A stretch of DNA of 64,000 bases from Undaria pinnatifida (lineage: Eukaryota; Sar; Phaeophyceae; Laminariales; Alariaceae). The stretch lies in contig JABAKD010000024.1 in assembly GCA_012845835.1 (NCBI GenBank), forward strand, positions 7,839,103 to 7,903,102, written 5' to 3'. Of the stretch, positions 43,995 through 55,879 are shown one piece after another. The position numbers and the translations under genes were made by a program. The first letter of the stretch is position 1, and each line of letters opens with the position of its first letter. The notes under the pieces were generated by a model that was not told the origin of the DNA, ran no database searches, and worked only from the letters and a program-made list of their open reading frames with translations.

Positions 43995-44252
43995 AGTCTG
44001 GGTCTGACCATCATTGTCTTAAAGTTTTTGGGCCTTCCAATGGCCGTCACAAGCTAGCGTAAGGCCGCCCTGACTTCTTCGCCATGTTGCGTTTTGCCCC
44101 CAGTACCATTGATGCACTTGATACCCTCTATGAGCCCAATGCCGTCTGTAGTCAGTTCCTAGGGAGTATGACGTTTTTTCCTTTTCCTTTCCTTGCTTCC
44201 TCTTCTTGTCTTGTCTTTCTTGTCTTTTCTTTTCTTTTTCCTTTCCTTTTTC

Positions 44253-44344
44253 GCTTTCTTTCCTTTCCTTTCCTTTCCTTTCCTTTCCTTTCCTTTCCTT
44301 TCCTTTCCTTTCCTTTCCTTTCCTTTCCTTTCCTTTCCTTTCCT
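44253..44344 (+). repeat. (CCTTT)n microsatellite
   Basis: About 18 near-perfect pentamers directly preceding a family C repeat. The imperfect CTTTT-rich lead-in starts at about 44175. Confidence 0.95.
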
Positions 44345-44625
44345 GGGTGGCAAGCGGTATATATAGTCGGTTTTTCAGGCGCGAGTAGTGAGACGTATGC
44401 ACCCGTATGGACCTGGTACATCGTAGGCTGACTCACGATTTCACTTTTATAAGTTTTTGGCGGAGGCATGGATTGCGTCAGCTGTGATGTATGCGTGTGT
44501 ACCACCTTTGGTTCGTTCGTGTTTTTTCCCTGGGGTATTCCTCAGCCCCAGAGCGACTTGAGCCTTTCCTTTGACCACGGACTGGATTATGCGAGTTAAT
44601 TTGAAACAACAACAACCACAACAAC
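44345..44625 (+). repeat. repeat family C, fullest copy
   Basis: Starts GGGTGGCAAGCGGTATATAT and runs through GCGCGAGTAGTGAGACG, TGGTACATCGTAGGCTGACT, GGCGGAGGCATGGATTGCGT and TTGACCACGGACTGGATTAT. About 280 bp, no coding capacity. The inverted copy is at 54095-54378. Confidence 0.85.
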
Positions 44626-45348
44626 ACGGCAACCCACCGGGGTCGGGTGAGACTGATGTAAGCGAGTATCAGGCGAAAGCAGTCAGCATGTGACGGATTG
44701 GTAGGCGGAAAGTGAAGGAGAAGGATAAAGAAAGCTCAATTGCACATGACCCATCAATCATACTAAGGAACTGAATGACCCTCCCGCCCCCACGGCGGCA
44801 GGGCCAGGTGGGCAAGTAGTGAAATGGGTATCATATTCAACACCTGGCGTAAGAAGAAGGGATATGAACAGCAGTATAATTTAAAGACTTTAAGTGCAAA
44901 GTTCGTAAACAGAAAATAAAACCGTAAACGAACGTTTATAATATATACATGCATGTGGCTGCCCGTACAAGTAATTGTTCCCTTTAGGCACTGTAGCGGT
45001 CCTGGTTCATGGTGCACGCGTATCTGTCATTGATGGGTTATGATTGTCACGGGACGTGATTTTGCTTTGTACTTGACTTTCGACGAGAGAAGCATCAAGT
45101 TCGAAATTGCCACCGGGGTGTATGGTTTAGGTGAACATATGGAATGAGTTACAAAGACCAACAGACGCACACAGACAGGCAGAATAGTTTGTATAGCGAA
45201 ACAACCCGACAAAATCCAGAGTGAGGTTCGACGACCTTTTTATTTGTTCATGTTGTGTCTTTTTTCATCCCAGTTATTCCAGTTATTATAGTATTATACC
45301 TTCCTCCTTCTCTCCACCGGAGAATTGGGGGCATCCAACAGTTTGTCG

Positions 45349-45369
45349 CCCCCCCCCCCCCCCCCCCCC
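45349..45369 (+). repeat. 21-bp poly-C run
   Basis: Uninterrupted C tract. Its length is likely to vary and to be affected by sequencing error. Confidence 0.95.
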
Positions 45370-45606
45370 ACTACGGTAAATGCCATCGTTTGCGTTGACA
45401 ACTAACTCATAAAGCATCCCGCTGAACGGAGAAAAGCGCATACAGACATGTAAAAGTGAAGCACAGACCGTTCAACACCCACGATGCCACAACCGTGTTT
45501 GAATTGCAAGAAACTTCGCCTGCCTTTGTTCTCCCCCTCTCATGGCACGCCATGTATGTTCTATACAAAAACGTTACGAGGTAAGTCGCGGAGAAGCTTG
45601 TTATTG

Positions 45607-46674
45607 TCAGTCTACCAACTCCGGTAGTAAATAAGAGTAAACGACGTTGACAGCCTTAGCACAGAGGTTGCAGGGGCATATCCTGTATCGTCTAAAAACA
45701 GTCAAAACCACAATGTTGGCGGAAATGCGAACCCTGGATGGCCCGACATAGAGGCAGTCGTGCACATGAAGCCTCTCTGCGAAAACAAAAGACGACCCAG
45801 TCCAACGTCTCTGGCCTTGACTACGGTGAACAGTAGCAGTCAAACACATGCGAATGGGAAACTGCACACGCTTGACGTCCACATCTTGTCATGTAATGAA
45901 TTAAACGGTTATACCCTGCAATCCAATGAATACTATTAGTTCCATCCTTCAGTAGAAACTTGCAACGTGTAAGGCAAGATGGTTGCAACCACAACTTTGG
46001 CCCCATTCGTTAAGCGGACGGACGCGTCCAGATTCCTACTTGGCATGACGCATACTCCCATTCTCAATTTTATAACGTTTTGAGAAGGCGCGCCGCTTTG
46101 TTGAAGAGAAGAGGCAGTCGATCATAGCGAAAACATCGTTCAATACACACTCAAGAAGTTCGTAGTTTAGAATGGTACGGCCTTCTAGAGTGCGTAGCTC
46201 GCCAGAGACCCGATCGAGCACTAGATAGTTTATGACGCCAACGTTTTCATTGTGCAATGTGCAACAACATAATGTCTAGAACAAGAAACGGGATCGCCCC
46301 AATTTTTTTTTGGGGGGGGCAAACTCAAGGGAAGACTGGAGTGTAATCTCTCCACGGACGCCAGGGATGTCGACGAGGCCGTCCGAATCCGCGAGAGCAA
46401 CGCCATTGCCGATGCCGTCAACCATGGCAGCAAGAGAGGGATCTTCCGTGTTCCTCATTGTCTCGGTGAGATAGCGCACTTGTACTTCTTCACTAAAGTT
46501 GGAGCTGGACATTGTGGAGGGGGCGCAAGTCTCCGATTTACCTCCTCCTGGAACAATAGGAGGAATTTGACGCCCGTCCCCCGCGAGCGCCATAATCTTC
46601 CCTGGAAACCCTGGAGGAATCGCGAAGTATGTGGGGAGGAAGAACGATGCTAAGCGGCATGATGGCGAGGTCAA
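45607..46674 (-). pseudogene. decayed PIF1-like helicase of a Helitron
   Basis: Minus strand, three blocks in two or more frames. The first is a GKIMALAGDGRQIPPIVPGG block (helicase motif II/III, normally GDFRQ), followed by LTETMRN. The second is LHNENVGVINYLVLDRVSGE-like (46257-46036, initiated as MHNENV). The third is RVQFPIRMCLTATVHRSQGQ, the PIF1 QFPI/SQGQ motif, with LYVGPSRVR at 45882-45700. The order is as in Helitron Rep-helicases. Walker A and the Rep HUH domain are not seen. The SINE-like copy at 46697 sits just upstream and may have interrupted it. A cellular PIF1 pseudogene is the less likely alternative. Confidence 0.82.
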
Positions 46675-46696
46675 TATGAGGGTAATCAGTCGTAGA

Positions 46697-46990
46697 TAGG
46701 TCGCCGCGGTGGCGTACCAGGTTATCCTCGAGCACGGTATAGGTCAGTTTCGTGAGTTCGAGTCCCGCCGAGGGCATACTCGTATTAATTCGTGGGGACT
46801 TTTTCTTGTGCACAAACTGACTTGCGGAAAGCGCGAGAGCGTGAGCTAGCAACACTCGATGAAAAATCGACGAGCAGTGGGATTGCTGAACCCTATGCGC
46901 GATAAAAAATGGAGGCAAGAACCGGGGGGGGAGAAGGGACGACACCTGTGACCACGGCTTGTCCAGAAGCTGGAAAGTAGAAGTGTGTGA
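46697..46990 (+). repeat. SINE-like family B, fullest copy
   Basis: Begins with a tRNA-like head: GGTCGCCGCGGTGGCGTACC and box-B-like GTGAGTTCGAGTCCCGCC (about 46750-46770). Then comes GTGCACAAACTGACTTG, AGCGCGAGAGCGTGAGCTAG, a G run and CTGTGACCACGGCTTGTCCA. RNA polymerase III promoter boxes at the 5' end make a SINE the simplest reading. Confidence 0.82.
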
Positions 46991-46999
46991 AAAATGAAC

Positions 47000-48867
47000 A
47001 AAAAAAAAAGTAACGAAAAAACGAAGGAGGAAGAGCATAGCACTCGGAAAAAGGAAACGTACATGCGTAGACAAGCAAGACGAAGGAGATGTCCCGGTCG
47101 CAGGGGAGAAGAAAGACGAGCAAGGTAACAGGAAAGAAAAAAGCATCAAGGAACAAGGCTACGGTACGGAGGATACTCCAATCTTTACGACAAGGGGTTT
47201 GAGCCACTCGCACGAGTGACTGGAGCTGTACCTTACGCACAAAATACCTGGGACGATTTTTTCGTCGCGCAGCGTAGCTTACCCTTCCACAACAGATTAA
47301 TACCGCTAAAGAAACGGCACGAAATATCAAGACTGTCAAGGAACAGAGCTGTCACTCGTGCAAGTGACGCCTAGTCTAGATATGTATCGGTAAAAGAGCC
47401 CAAGTCACCCCCCTACAATGGGTTCGGGCCGGGAGGAAGGAAGGAACCAACACAGTCAGCGCAACATTTAGATTGAAACACAGGACACCAGAGTCACCAC
47501 AACAGTGATAGTACCGTTGTGTACCATATCTTGAACACCGGTGACTCACGTGCCGTTGTACGCAGACAATAGATGGCTGACGTAATGAGAAACTGTCCTG
47601 ATAGCGTCGAGGATGATTCGTAGGACGGCATCGTCCGATTGGGATTCGGATGAAGGTGGGTCGTGCTCGAGCTATGGCACGTTCGGATGTGAACTTCGGC
47701 GGAAGTTGCAACAATGTACTGGAGAAAACACAGAAAAGGAAAAAAAGGAGGCAGGAAGGTGGAGAAAGAGGGTAGAAGCGGGTAAGCAAATGTGAACATA
47801 AAAATCATAACATTGACCCAAGAGAGTGCAATGAAGCAATAAGAAGACGAAAAGGAAACGAACACCACTCTGCCGAGGAGACAAAATGTACGTCGTGTGT
47901 TGGGTACGAAAGACGAGGAGGGCTCGCAACATGTATAATGTGCACGTGATGCGCAAGGAGGTTTTAGTTTTTATATAGCTCGATTCCCCAGAAAAAATAA
48001 AAGGGGCAAAAGGACAGCCGGACCGCGATTCCGCTGTCGGTGGTAGAACGGTGAGCTTGCTATTTTTGCGGTGTTTTTAGAAGTTTTGCAAAGGTTGAAA
48101 GAACTACGAGTATAGGATTCTGTCTCGGCATATACAAACTGACATCCTGGGCTGGGCGCCCGGACAGTCTTTTTTCGACACCTCAAGTCAAAAATGTCAG
48201 AATGGAAATTTTACCGGACGGAGCGCTGTGATCGCAGGACGATGTAGAAGAGACATTTTTCTTTTTCTTTCTTTTTCCATTTTTAGATTACTTGGTTTTA
48301 GAGAGCCCCCATGCCGAAGGCATTCCACCAGAAACTAATAGAAAAAATATTTCCGAAACTTTTCGTTCACAAAAAGTATTGCAATTGACTTATTTTTCCA
48401 AACGAAAACGCCTGACTATTCGTCACCTTCTTGAACGCCTGTGTTCGGTCGGGTCGCACGTTCGCCGCTAGCGCCAGCCCTTCAGGCCCTCAGCAACAAA
48501 ACATGGCACATGTTCCATCCGCTTGGAGGCAGGCAAGGCCTGGAATTTGCAAAGAAGCAAAAAAGGAAAACGAAATGATGCAAGATGAAAAATGTGAATA
48601 TGATATTCAAGGTGCGGTTGAAATGATGACGGTATGGGCGCCACTATCGTTAGAAACAGCAGTGCGGAGGTGATAGACCATGCGGCAATCAATGCTCCTA
48701 CCCCGCTACAACAGCAGTAGGGCCATTCAAAACCCGATATGGTTGCCGTCCACGACGTTTGGTTGGCTTCATCTGCTTTGTTGCTATTGTTATGTTCTAG
48801 TATTAGCTGCTGTTATGCTTCGTTGGTTGGATGGCTTCGTCTTCTTTTTTACTACTATTAATACTAC
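47000..48867. other. intergenic, no gene recognised
   Basis: AT-rich with many short chance ORFs, including T-rich hydrophobic frames on the minus strand that lack conserved motifs. No repeat shared with the rest of the window was recognised here. Confidence 0.5.
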
Positions 48868-49124
48868 AAGTGCTACGATAGAGGTAGCACTTTTCGTCTG
48901 AAATGGTTTGCGAACGACGGGTCTTTTTAACTCAAAATCGTGGGAAAAAACGCCATTTTTTTCCATGATTCTCGTTGTGTACCTAGGCCATGGGATTTTT
49001 CATCTGGGATCAAAGAGGTTTTATTTTCGTCCAGCAATCAGTTTTTGGGTTAAGAACGATATGTCTTGAGCTCCTAAAGCGAGGAACCTCAGAAACAAAA
49101 TGGTGCGCCTTTATCGTAGCACGC
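48868..49124. mobile_element. ~257-bp TIR element (MITE-like), copy 2
   Basis: Ends AAGTGCTACGATAGAGG and, inverted, CCTTTATCGTAGCACGC. The left end also forms a 9-bp hairpin (AAGTGCTAC/GTAGCACTT). The interior matches 21329-21582, including GGCCATGGGATTTTTCATC. Confidence 0.78.
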
Positions 49125-52065
49125 GAATAAAAACTGCAGGGGGTGACTGACGGTTGTGTGTTTGTAATTTTTTCGTGGCGTCCTGTTTCCCTCTTCGTTC
49201 CCAATTGTTTTTTCGTCTTTTTCTTCTTTTTTATTGTTGTTTTCCTCCTGTCTTTTTCCTCTTTTGATGCAAATAGGCTGGCTTGCATCTTTTTTTGCCC
49301 GCGTGCTCACTCTGTGGTTCACTGAATGGCTAAACCACCTTGCTGTGTTTGCCATGTGTATCACTCTCTAGTAGTTTGTGACACAGAGCTCGTCTCTTTA
49401 GGAGGCCTCGGTACGTACACTGGTTGTGCTGGATGCAGATGGGTGGAGATATCAGTTTAAAGTGAAGAACACACCCAGAAGTGAAGCTACACAATGGATA
49501 CGACAGTACTTTTAGAGGCGGGAGACATGTAGTTTTGAAACTGGCACCATGTAATATCGCCGGGATCCTCCCATGCTCTTAAAAAACATTGACAACTCAT
49601 CATTTGACGGAGATATATTCCTGAGCTCGAGACCACACCCCCTCGTTACCACACGCCCTATTTGCGGGACAACTGTGCATGTTTTGTTGTCATCCGGGAT
49701 AGGTTAGATAGCACACCCCCCTACAACAACAAACCCGATAGTAAAACATCGGGGAGCGAAATAGGCATACCGGGGTGTTCTTTCTTCCGTGTTACTTGCT
49801 ACTGCGGAAGGCGATTACAGCAGTTCGTAGTAACGCATGCATTCGGACAGTCAGGGTGCAGCTTTTACACACCACCGGAAACACAACGAGTCGAAGTTGC
49901 AAAGTTTACTTTATTTTTTGCAGCGTACACTTGAATAGACGAACCTGAGGGCAGCCGGCGGAAGGCAAAGAGGCAGTTGTTTCGGGTGAATAATGTAGAT
50001 CGGACGTCGTCGGGGTTTCAGCGGTTGATTTCACGATGTATTCCTGTGGTTGCACAAGAGCACATCACATGCGACATTGTAAGGACAAAAGGTGTGTGCG
50101 TGCAGGATTAAGAGCAGAATACCGAAGTTGATCTATCGAGAACGATCTAGAAATGTCGACTGAAAAATAGAGACAGAACATGAGCAGGCTCTGACCAAAA
50201 TGCGGATGAATCTGGCAGTGGACGCAGTGGCACGTAGCGTCCATCATGTACCCTAAAGCAAACCATTAGCCTCTGTTCCATGTCCCTTACATGAACCTAA
50301 CAGTTGCTGCTGTTCTACAGCAAGCAGTAGGTTGCGAAAAGTGTACGGAAGTGGATTTATGTCCTACATTACTTCAAATAAGGTGGCGCGCATTCACGTT
50401 CAACCCCTGAGTGAGGTACAGAGCCACCCGCCAGAGCGGCCTCAAGGCGGGCAGCACAACAATCCACCCTGGTACCGTCTCTCGGTGGGAGCTCGGGTTG
50501 GGGGTTGGTTCGACGTGTATTGAGCGAAAATAGAAATGCTACGAGTATGTAACGATGCCATTTCAAAAAGAAACGGTCTGAGAAGAACCTGCTTGTTTAA
50601 AAGGAGACGAGACTGTATCGGTGTGTGTGAGGTTTAAAGCTTAACGAGTCTGGACCGGTGTGTGAAAAGGGGAGACAGGACGGGCAGTTACCAACGAGAG
50701 GAAAGCCGGCATCTTCGAGAGGTGTCAGCAGTGATGGATGTACTGTGAGTGCTATCACTGGTGGGATGGCCGTTGATAGGGCACGCGGTCGTAGTAGATA
50801 TGTCTACCACGCGAAATGATATATTAGGGGGGTCGAGAGGTCTTCAAAAGGTATTTGACGAGGTATTTTCCGGACAAAGCATTATGGCCCGGTTGAAGAT
50901 GCAGTCGTGACAAGGTATTTTCCGGACAAAGCATTATGGACCGGTTGAAGATGCAGTCGTGATGAGGTATTTTCCGGACGAGGCATTATGGCCCGGTTGA
51001 AGATGCGGTCGCGAGGGTCAAGGCTACTGTAGCAATACACATCTTGTGTGTTGTAATGAGAACGGTCGGTGTCATGCCTACTGAGTTGAGCGCTGCTGTC
51101 AGTAAGCTAGGCATGCAACGCGATGATGGGAACACCCGCAGTTGCCTTCAAGCTCTGACATTACAAGATGTCATGTGGAGAAGCAGGCAAAGCTGCCGAG
51201 TTCCCGTGCACTTATCGTAAAATGTGTGTCGCAAGGTTTGGCGGCGGTGTGAAGGGCCCGTTCGAGGTAGAAGACAAACGCCGGTGTCGGGCACTCTGTA
51301 GCAACGTCATATTGATGCGGTGGCTGAACGAGATTTATCGCAGCGTACGAGATGTACGCTCATGGCCGTGTTTTGCAAGGCGATGAGGACGGCGTCGTGC
51401 GCAGAGTTGAGCGCTGCAGCCAGGAAGCTTCTAGGCAACGCGCATGATGGGAAGAAGAGGAGTTATGGTGCACTTGTGTACACGTGATGTTGGTGGTCTA
51501 CTGAAGTATATTCCGGTTCAATATTTAGAGGACAACTGGTGCCGACGTCCTGTCTACAGCAAGTAAGTGCAAGATGATTTGCGGCGCTCTTGGAGGTCAG
51601 AAGCACCCAGTGAAGTGCATGTTATGAACTTGAATGGACGACGTAGCGAGAACATATGGTACGAAATGTAGGCGATGTATTCGTACACACGTGCTCGTGT
51701 ATTGTCAGCCAGATGAAGGAGGCTAGCCTAGGCTTGCGGTTGTTGGATGCTTGGACGTCCTTGGGGGTCACATTGAAAGATGGCTGAGAACGTACTCGTC
51801 CGTACGTACTCGTACAAGAGAATACGTGAAAGTGGAAGTCGGTCGTTGGTTTCCGATACACAAGATGTGTACGAGGTGATTTAATACTGGCTTTTCACCT
51901 TAGTTGTCGATCCTCTGGTGGTTGGCATGGTCGGTAGCGTTGGGAAGACGAGCTTGACTGGAGAAGGGCAGTGTAGGGGCCAGCAAAGCGACCGAGTTGT
52001 CAATGCTATGGGAGACGGCGGGGCAGACTTTGCGGCCTGATTTACGATTTTGAGATGATCACGTA
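49125..52065. other. intergenic, no gene recognised
   Basis: Apart from a 52-bp triple repeat (50861-51016) and a ~45-bp direct repeat (GAGTTGAGCGCTGC..GATGATGGGAA at 51083 and 51399), nothing conserved is visible. ORFs here are under 95 codons and unfamiliar. Confidence 0.5.
50861..51016 (+). repeat. 52-bp minisatellite, three units
   Basis: Units start at 50861, 50913 and 50965, each GAGGTATTTTCCGGACAAAG, CATTATGGCCCGGTTGAAGA, TGCAGTCGTGAY with few changes. Confidence 0.93.
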
Positions 52066-52069
52066 TAAA

Positions 52070-52145
52070 AATTGAAAAACGTCAGCTGTGAGTATGACCG
52101 ATTGAATGGTTGAAACTCAACTTTGCAAGCCGCGTGGTACACGTA
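52070..52145 (-). repeat. MSFDEI-type micro-repeat, copy d
   Basis: Minus strand: CACGCGGCTTGCAAAGTTGA, then a degenerate body and TCACAGCTGACGTTTTTCAA. The initiator is TTG in place of ATG. Confidence 0.7.
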
Positions 52146-52339
52146 TGCTTCGCTGATACACAAGTAGTTGCGCAAATTTTACGGAAGTTCGTTCGCGCGT
52201 GTTTTATATTTGATCTTCATGAAAGATGTGAAGATATAGGTGATTCCCCTGGATGTTGTCAGGGTCAACAGAACGATTTTCCATAATAATCATTCTGTGC
52301 ACTCATATCACACTATAAAACCGGCATGGAGGATAGATA

Positions 52340-53160
52340 TTATAGTAAGTACAAGGGCTCCGCTTGGGCGCCGGCATTCGCCGGCGCCCATGCTTCGGGT
52401 AGGGCAGGGCAGCACTTCGACAACTTGAGGTGTAGCTGTCAGATTTGGCATGCATTCAACTTTAAAGTAATGCCAAGAGTTTCATACGAACATGGGATTC
52501 TGAAAGTCATGCTTTGACAAAAGAAAAAACGTAATATTATACTCCGGAGTACAATAAAGAAGGCAAGGATAGGCGAAACAAACTATTAAATGCGCCGTCA
52601 AGTAAAAGTTGGCGTCTATCAAACAAAAATACCGAAAAGAGTATTATTGAGAACCTGCGTCGCCTCTAGGCGAAACAAAAGAGGCCTTGGCATTAATGAA
52701 GAGACTGCACTGCTGTCCCCGTGGCAATGGAGGTTCGAAGTCGACAGGATGCAAAGTCGGTTTGCATCAAACGTCGACATGAGGACATGTCAGCCGGCGA
52801 GGTTTTGGAAGAAGATTGCTTGTTTGTTACGTGAAGGCTGTCGCATTGATTGGTCTGCGTGGTCGCGGGCGAGGAGGAAAACGTAGAAGAGGAGGGCGAT
52901 CTCTCGTTGAGGCGGCGTTGTCTAAGATTGGTGCGGGGGTGGCTTTGCTCGTACGGGAGCTTGGCGTAGCGGTTCTTCTCTGTTTTTTCTCGGGAAGGCG
53001 GGATATATATGTGTGTCTGCTGTCTTTTCTTCGTGGGGGCTTTCACGTTGTCGAAATTGGACGCGTCCCCTCAATGCATAATATCCGGAGTGTCTCTACC
53101 ATGACGACTGCTGATGGTGCCGTGCGTATTTCCTAGAGACTGACATATTATTTACTGTAG
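52340..53160 (+). repeat. repeat family E, copy 1 (with ~200-bp insert)
   Basis: Core 52600-53155 matches the inverse of 62560-63112. Its left end carries GTACAAGGGCTCCGC and the perfect hairpin GGGCGCCGGC-ATTC-GCCGGCGCCC at 52366-52389. About 200 bp separate this from the AAAATACCGAAAA block that is adjacent in copy 2. Antisense frames of both copies share SSSKTSPADM and CRRLMQTDFASC, but neither is clearly a gene. Confidence 0.85.
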
Positions 53161-53189
53161 TAATAATAATATACCTTTGCAACATTTTT

Positions 53190-53630
53190 TTTCTTCATCC
53201 CATTTATTATCCCCGCACCACTCTCGCGCTCCCTCCCAGTAGTAACTCAGATCCGGGGTCAATAGCGGGCCCTCCTCCTCCCTCCCCACTTCGGCACGTG
53301 CTTTCATTTTTACCGCCAGGAGAATCGAGCATTTTCTTCCCTCGTCGACTCGCGTCGAACCAACCCACGCTGCTAGGCGCTCTCAGCAGTTGATTGATGC
53401 CTGTTTCTTTTTTGCATTTTTGCAAATAAAGTCAAATCTCATCGTGGTGGGTGTCGAACTCAAGGACAACCGAACGTTAGTAGTATTCGAGGGTAAAACC
53501 ACTGTTATTAATAGACCACCGGGGCGGCCGGCTGACAAATGATTGAAAAAAAAACAGGATCTTTGCATAGAGATTACATTCCCTCCCCCATATTGTATGA
53601 TATTACGATGGTTGACGCGATATGTATAGA
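53190..53630 (-). repeat. family A repeat with tRNA-like module
   Basis: About 440 bp. On the minus strand: GTCAACCATCGTAATATCAT, TATGCAAAGATCCT, GGCCGCCCCGGTGGTCT, box-B-like GAGTTCGACACCCACC, ATTTGCAAAAATGCAAAAAA, GAGAGCGCCTAGCAGCGTGG and a C/T-rich end. It is inverted relative to 61865-62300. Confidence 0.85.
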
Positions 53631-53694
53631 ATAAAGCGCCAAATACCTACTGGTAAATATCAGCGTACGCGGAGTTTTAGATATCATGAATAAC

Positions 53695-53850
53695 GAACGA
53701 TCGCGACGGCAGAGCACGGCAAAGCATAGCGCGTCGGTCTGCTGAGCTAGCGGTGCGCTGCTGAGCTAAGCCGCAGGGCATCGCAGGGCACTGCACGGCG
53801 CTTCGTTGCTGTAAGCTATAGCGCTGCGATGGGGTGCTGGGCGGTGTCGA
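53695..53850. repeat. GGCAC/GCTGA low-complexity array
   Basis: GCAGAGCACGGCAAAGCA, GCTGAGCTAG and related words, like 36460-36840. Confidence 0.7.
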
Positions 53851-54094
53851 GCTGATGAGCCAAGCCCAGATCTCAGCCGCTGAAGCTTCGTCAAGTACAA
53901 AACAAATGGTGCGAATCAAAGAAAAGCTAAAGCTGGACCGTTCCGCAACTAATGCACAGCTGTCAGGCGGCAATTAGCGGCAGTAGGAAGTTCAACTTAC
54001 TAGACAAAAAGGAAGAAAAAATCGCGAAAAAGTTCAAAATCGTGTTGGCAGAAAAACCAAGTTTGCAGGAAGCAGCTGAAAGGTCAAGAAACAG

Positions 54095-54378
54095 GCAATA
54101 TTTCAGTTGTTGTTGTTGTCGTTGTCACATTAACTCGCATAATCAAGTCCGTGGTCACAGGACAGGCTCCAGTCACTCTGGAGCTGAGGAATATCCTAGG
54201 GGAAAAACACAAACCAAAGGTGGTACACGCATAAATCACAGCTGACGCAATTCATGCCTCCACCAGAAACATATAAAAGTGAAATCGGGAGTCAGTCTAC
54301 GATGTGCCAGGTCCATACCGGTGCATACGTCTCATTACTCGCGCCTGGGAAAACCGACTATTATACCGCTTGCCAACC
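54095..54378 (-). repeat. repeat family C, inverted copy
   Basis: Complement of 44345-44625 almost end to end: ATTAACTCGCATAATCAAGT, ACAAACCAAAGGTGGTACAC, CGTCTCATTACTCGCGCC and CTATTATACCGCTTGCCA. Confidence 0.85.
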
Positions 54379-54880
54379 AAGAAAGACTACCACGTATATA
54401 TTACACGTGGTATCTATCACTACGCATGCGCACAACAGACGCAAGTCAATTGGAAAAAAGAAACAAACAAAGAAGAGAAAGGAAAGGAAATAAATCGGTG
54501 CATGGGGCCAAGAAAAAGAAAAGGTAAATAAATTTTGGGGGGTATGCTGGCGAGTCTTGCCACCAGCACGATGCCACGTGGTTTTTCGACGATCTACAGC
54601 AGTACTACGAACGACTTTCGATACACCCACCGAAGCACGGACCACCGGACAATTACGCGACCGACAGCTGGCCGTGGTTGTCACGTGTCTCTGTGTTGGG
54701 GGCCCCTGTGCGCTGCCTCTTGTTGGCTCTTGTTTGGGTAAAACATGCGGTGTGCTCGATGGTCTCACGGCACCAGAATCAGAACGTTCGCTCGTACGAC
54801 GTATCATTCTTACAGGAAATAAATGTAATACGACCTGGTATTTTTTTCTCCATCATTATGAACATAAAACGGTTTTTATA

Positions 54881-55571
54881 TATTGGACAGAGTGATGCGT
54901 GTACGACTAAACTTGCCAACGGCACTCGTACTGCACTTTGAGCTATCTGCTGTGGTTCTGGTTGCTACTAGTTGCTGCTGTATGCGCTAGAAGTTTCGCC
55001 CTTCGGCTACTGCTGCTGCACCTGATGTTGTGTGTTTGCCAATGTTGTCAGTTGGCGTTCATGCTCGTCGTACATACTGCTGTTCTCACCCAGTACGTAC
55101 GGGTTTCCTCGTACAGTACCTCGACGGCACGACGACGAGCTCAAAACAGAAGGGAGGTGACATAAAATGGCATGGACAATGGCCACATAGAGGCGACCAC
55201 AGCGGGATAGTTCGCTGCGAATCAACCGCACTCGTTCATGCCTACAGCAGAGGCTGCCTGGAGTGTCAGCGGCCGTGCTAAAGCCAGGGCCAAAGGCCGA
55301 AGAGACGGCTCTTCTACCTGCTTGAGATGCTGTTATATATAGACTATTGGACAGAGTGATGCGTGTACGACTAAACTTGCCAACTGCACTCGTACTGCAC
55401 TTTGAGCTATCTGCTGTGGTTCCGGTTGCTACTAGTTGCTGCAGTATGTGCTAGAAGTTTCGCCCTTCGGCTACTGCTGCTGCATGCACCTGATGTTGTG
55501 TGTTTGCCAAATTGAATGCCGTCAGTTGGCGTTCATGCTCGTCGTACATACTGCTGTTCTCACCCGGTACG
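54881..55571 (+). repeat. pair of ~217-bp direct repeats, 464 bp apart
   Basis: 54881-55096 and 55345-55571 are about 95% identical by eye, from TATTGGACAGAGTGATGCGT to CTGCTGTTCTCACCC. The second has small insertions (CATG; AATTGAATGCC). The sequence between them is unique, so this is a large tandem duplication that has lost part of one unit, or two solo ends of an element. Confidence 0.9.
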
Positions 55572-55671
55572 CAAAATTCCAAACATTATCACGTACCGTT
55601 TGGAAATGATGCCAATTTTGTAAATCATTCAGGCGTTGCAGCCATTAAGATTCAACAATTTTTCCAAAATT

Positions 55672-55862
55672 CCTCCTCGACACTCGCTCGTCTCGCTCGG
55701 CGCCCGTCCGCGTTCACGTCGATGTGCGGAACGGACACGGCAGGGCGAGGGGCGTTGGAGCCGCCCCCCGAAGGCGGCGCTCGAACCAAGCCATATTCGA
55801 CCGAGAATTCCAGTTCCGCGAATCGCATACTTAGGCCGAGACAAAAAACTCCGGACCAAAGT
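55672..55862 (-). repeat. repeat family F copy 1
   Basis: GCGTTCACGTCGATGTGCGG, GGCAGGGCGAGGGGCGTTGG, GCGCTCGAACCAAGCC and CGAGAATTCCAGTTCCGCGA. The inverse is at 60565-60765 and a shorter copy at 61470-61590. Confidence 0.82.
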
Positions 55863-55879
55863 CCATGACACCAAGGAAT

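Noticed and set aside
44019-44505. Lys/Glu/Arg-rich minus-strand ORFs
   Set aside because: Translation of the (CCTTT)n microsatellite, not a gene.
46538-47149. 203-codon minus-strand ORF
   Set aside because: Spans the SINE-like copy and a T-rich flank; only its end overlaps the helicase relic in another frame.
48000-52000. Integrated large DNA virus segment
   Set aside because: Searched by eye for capsid, polymerase, ATPase or kinase motifs and found none.
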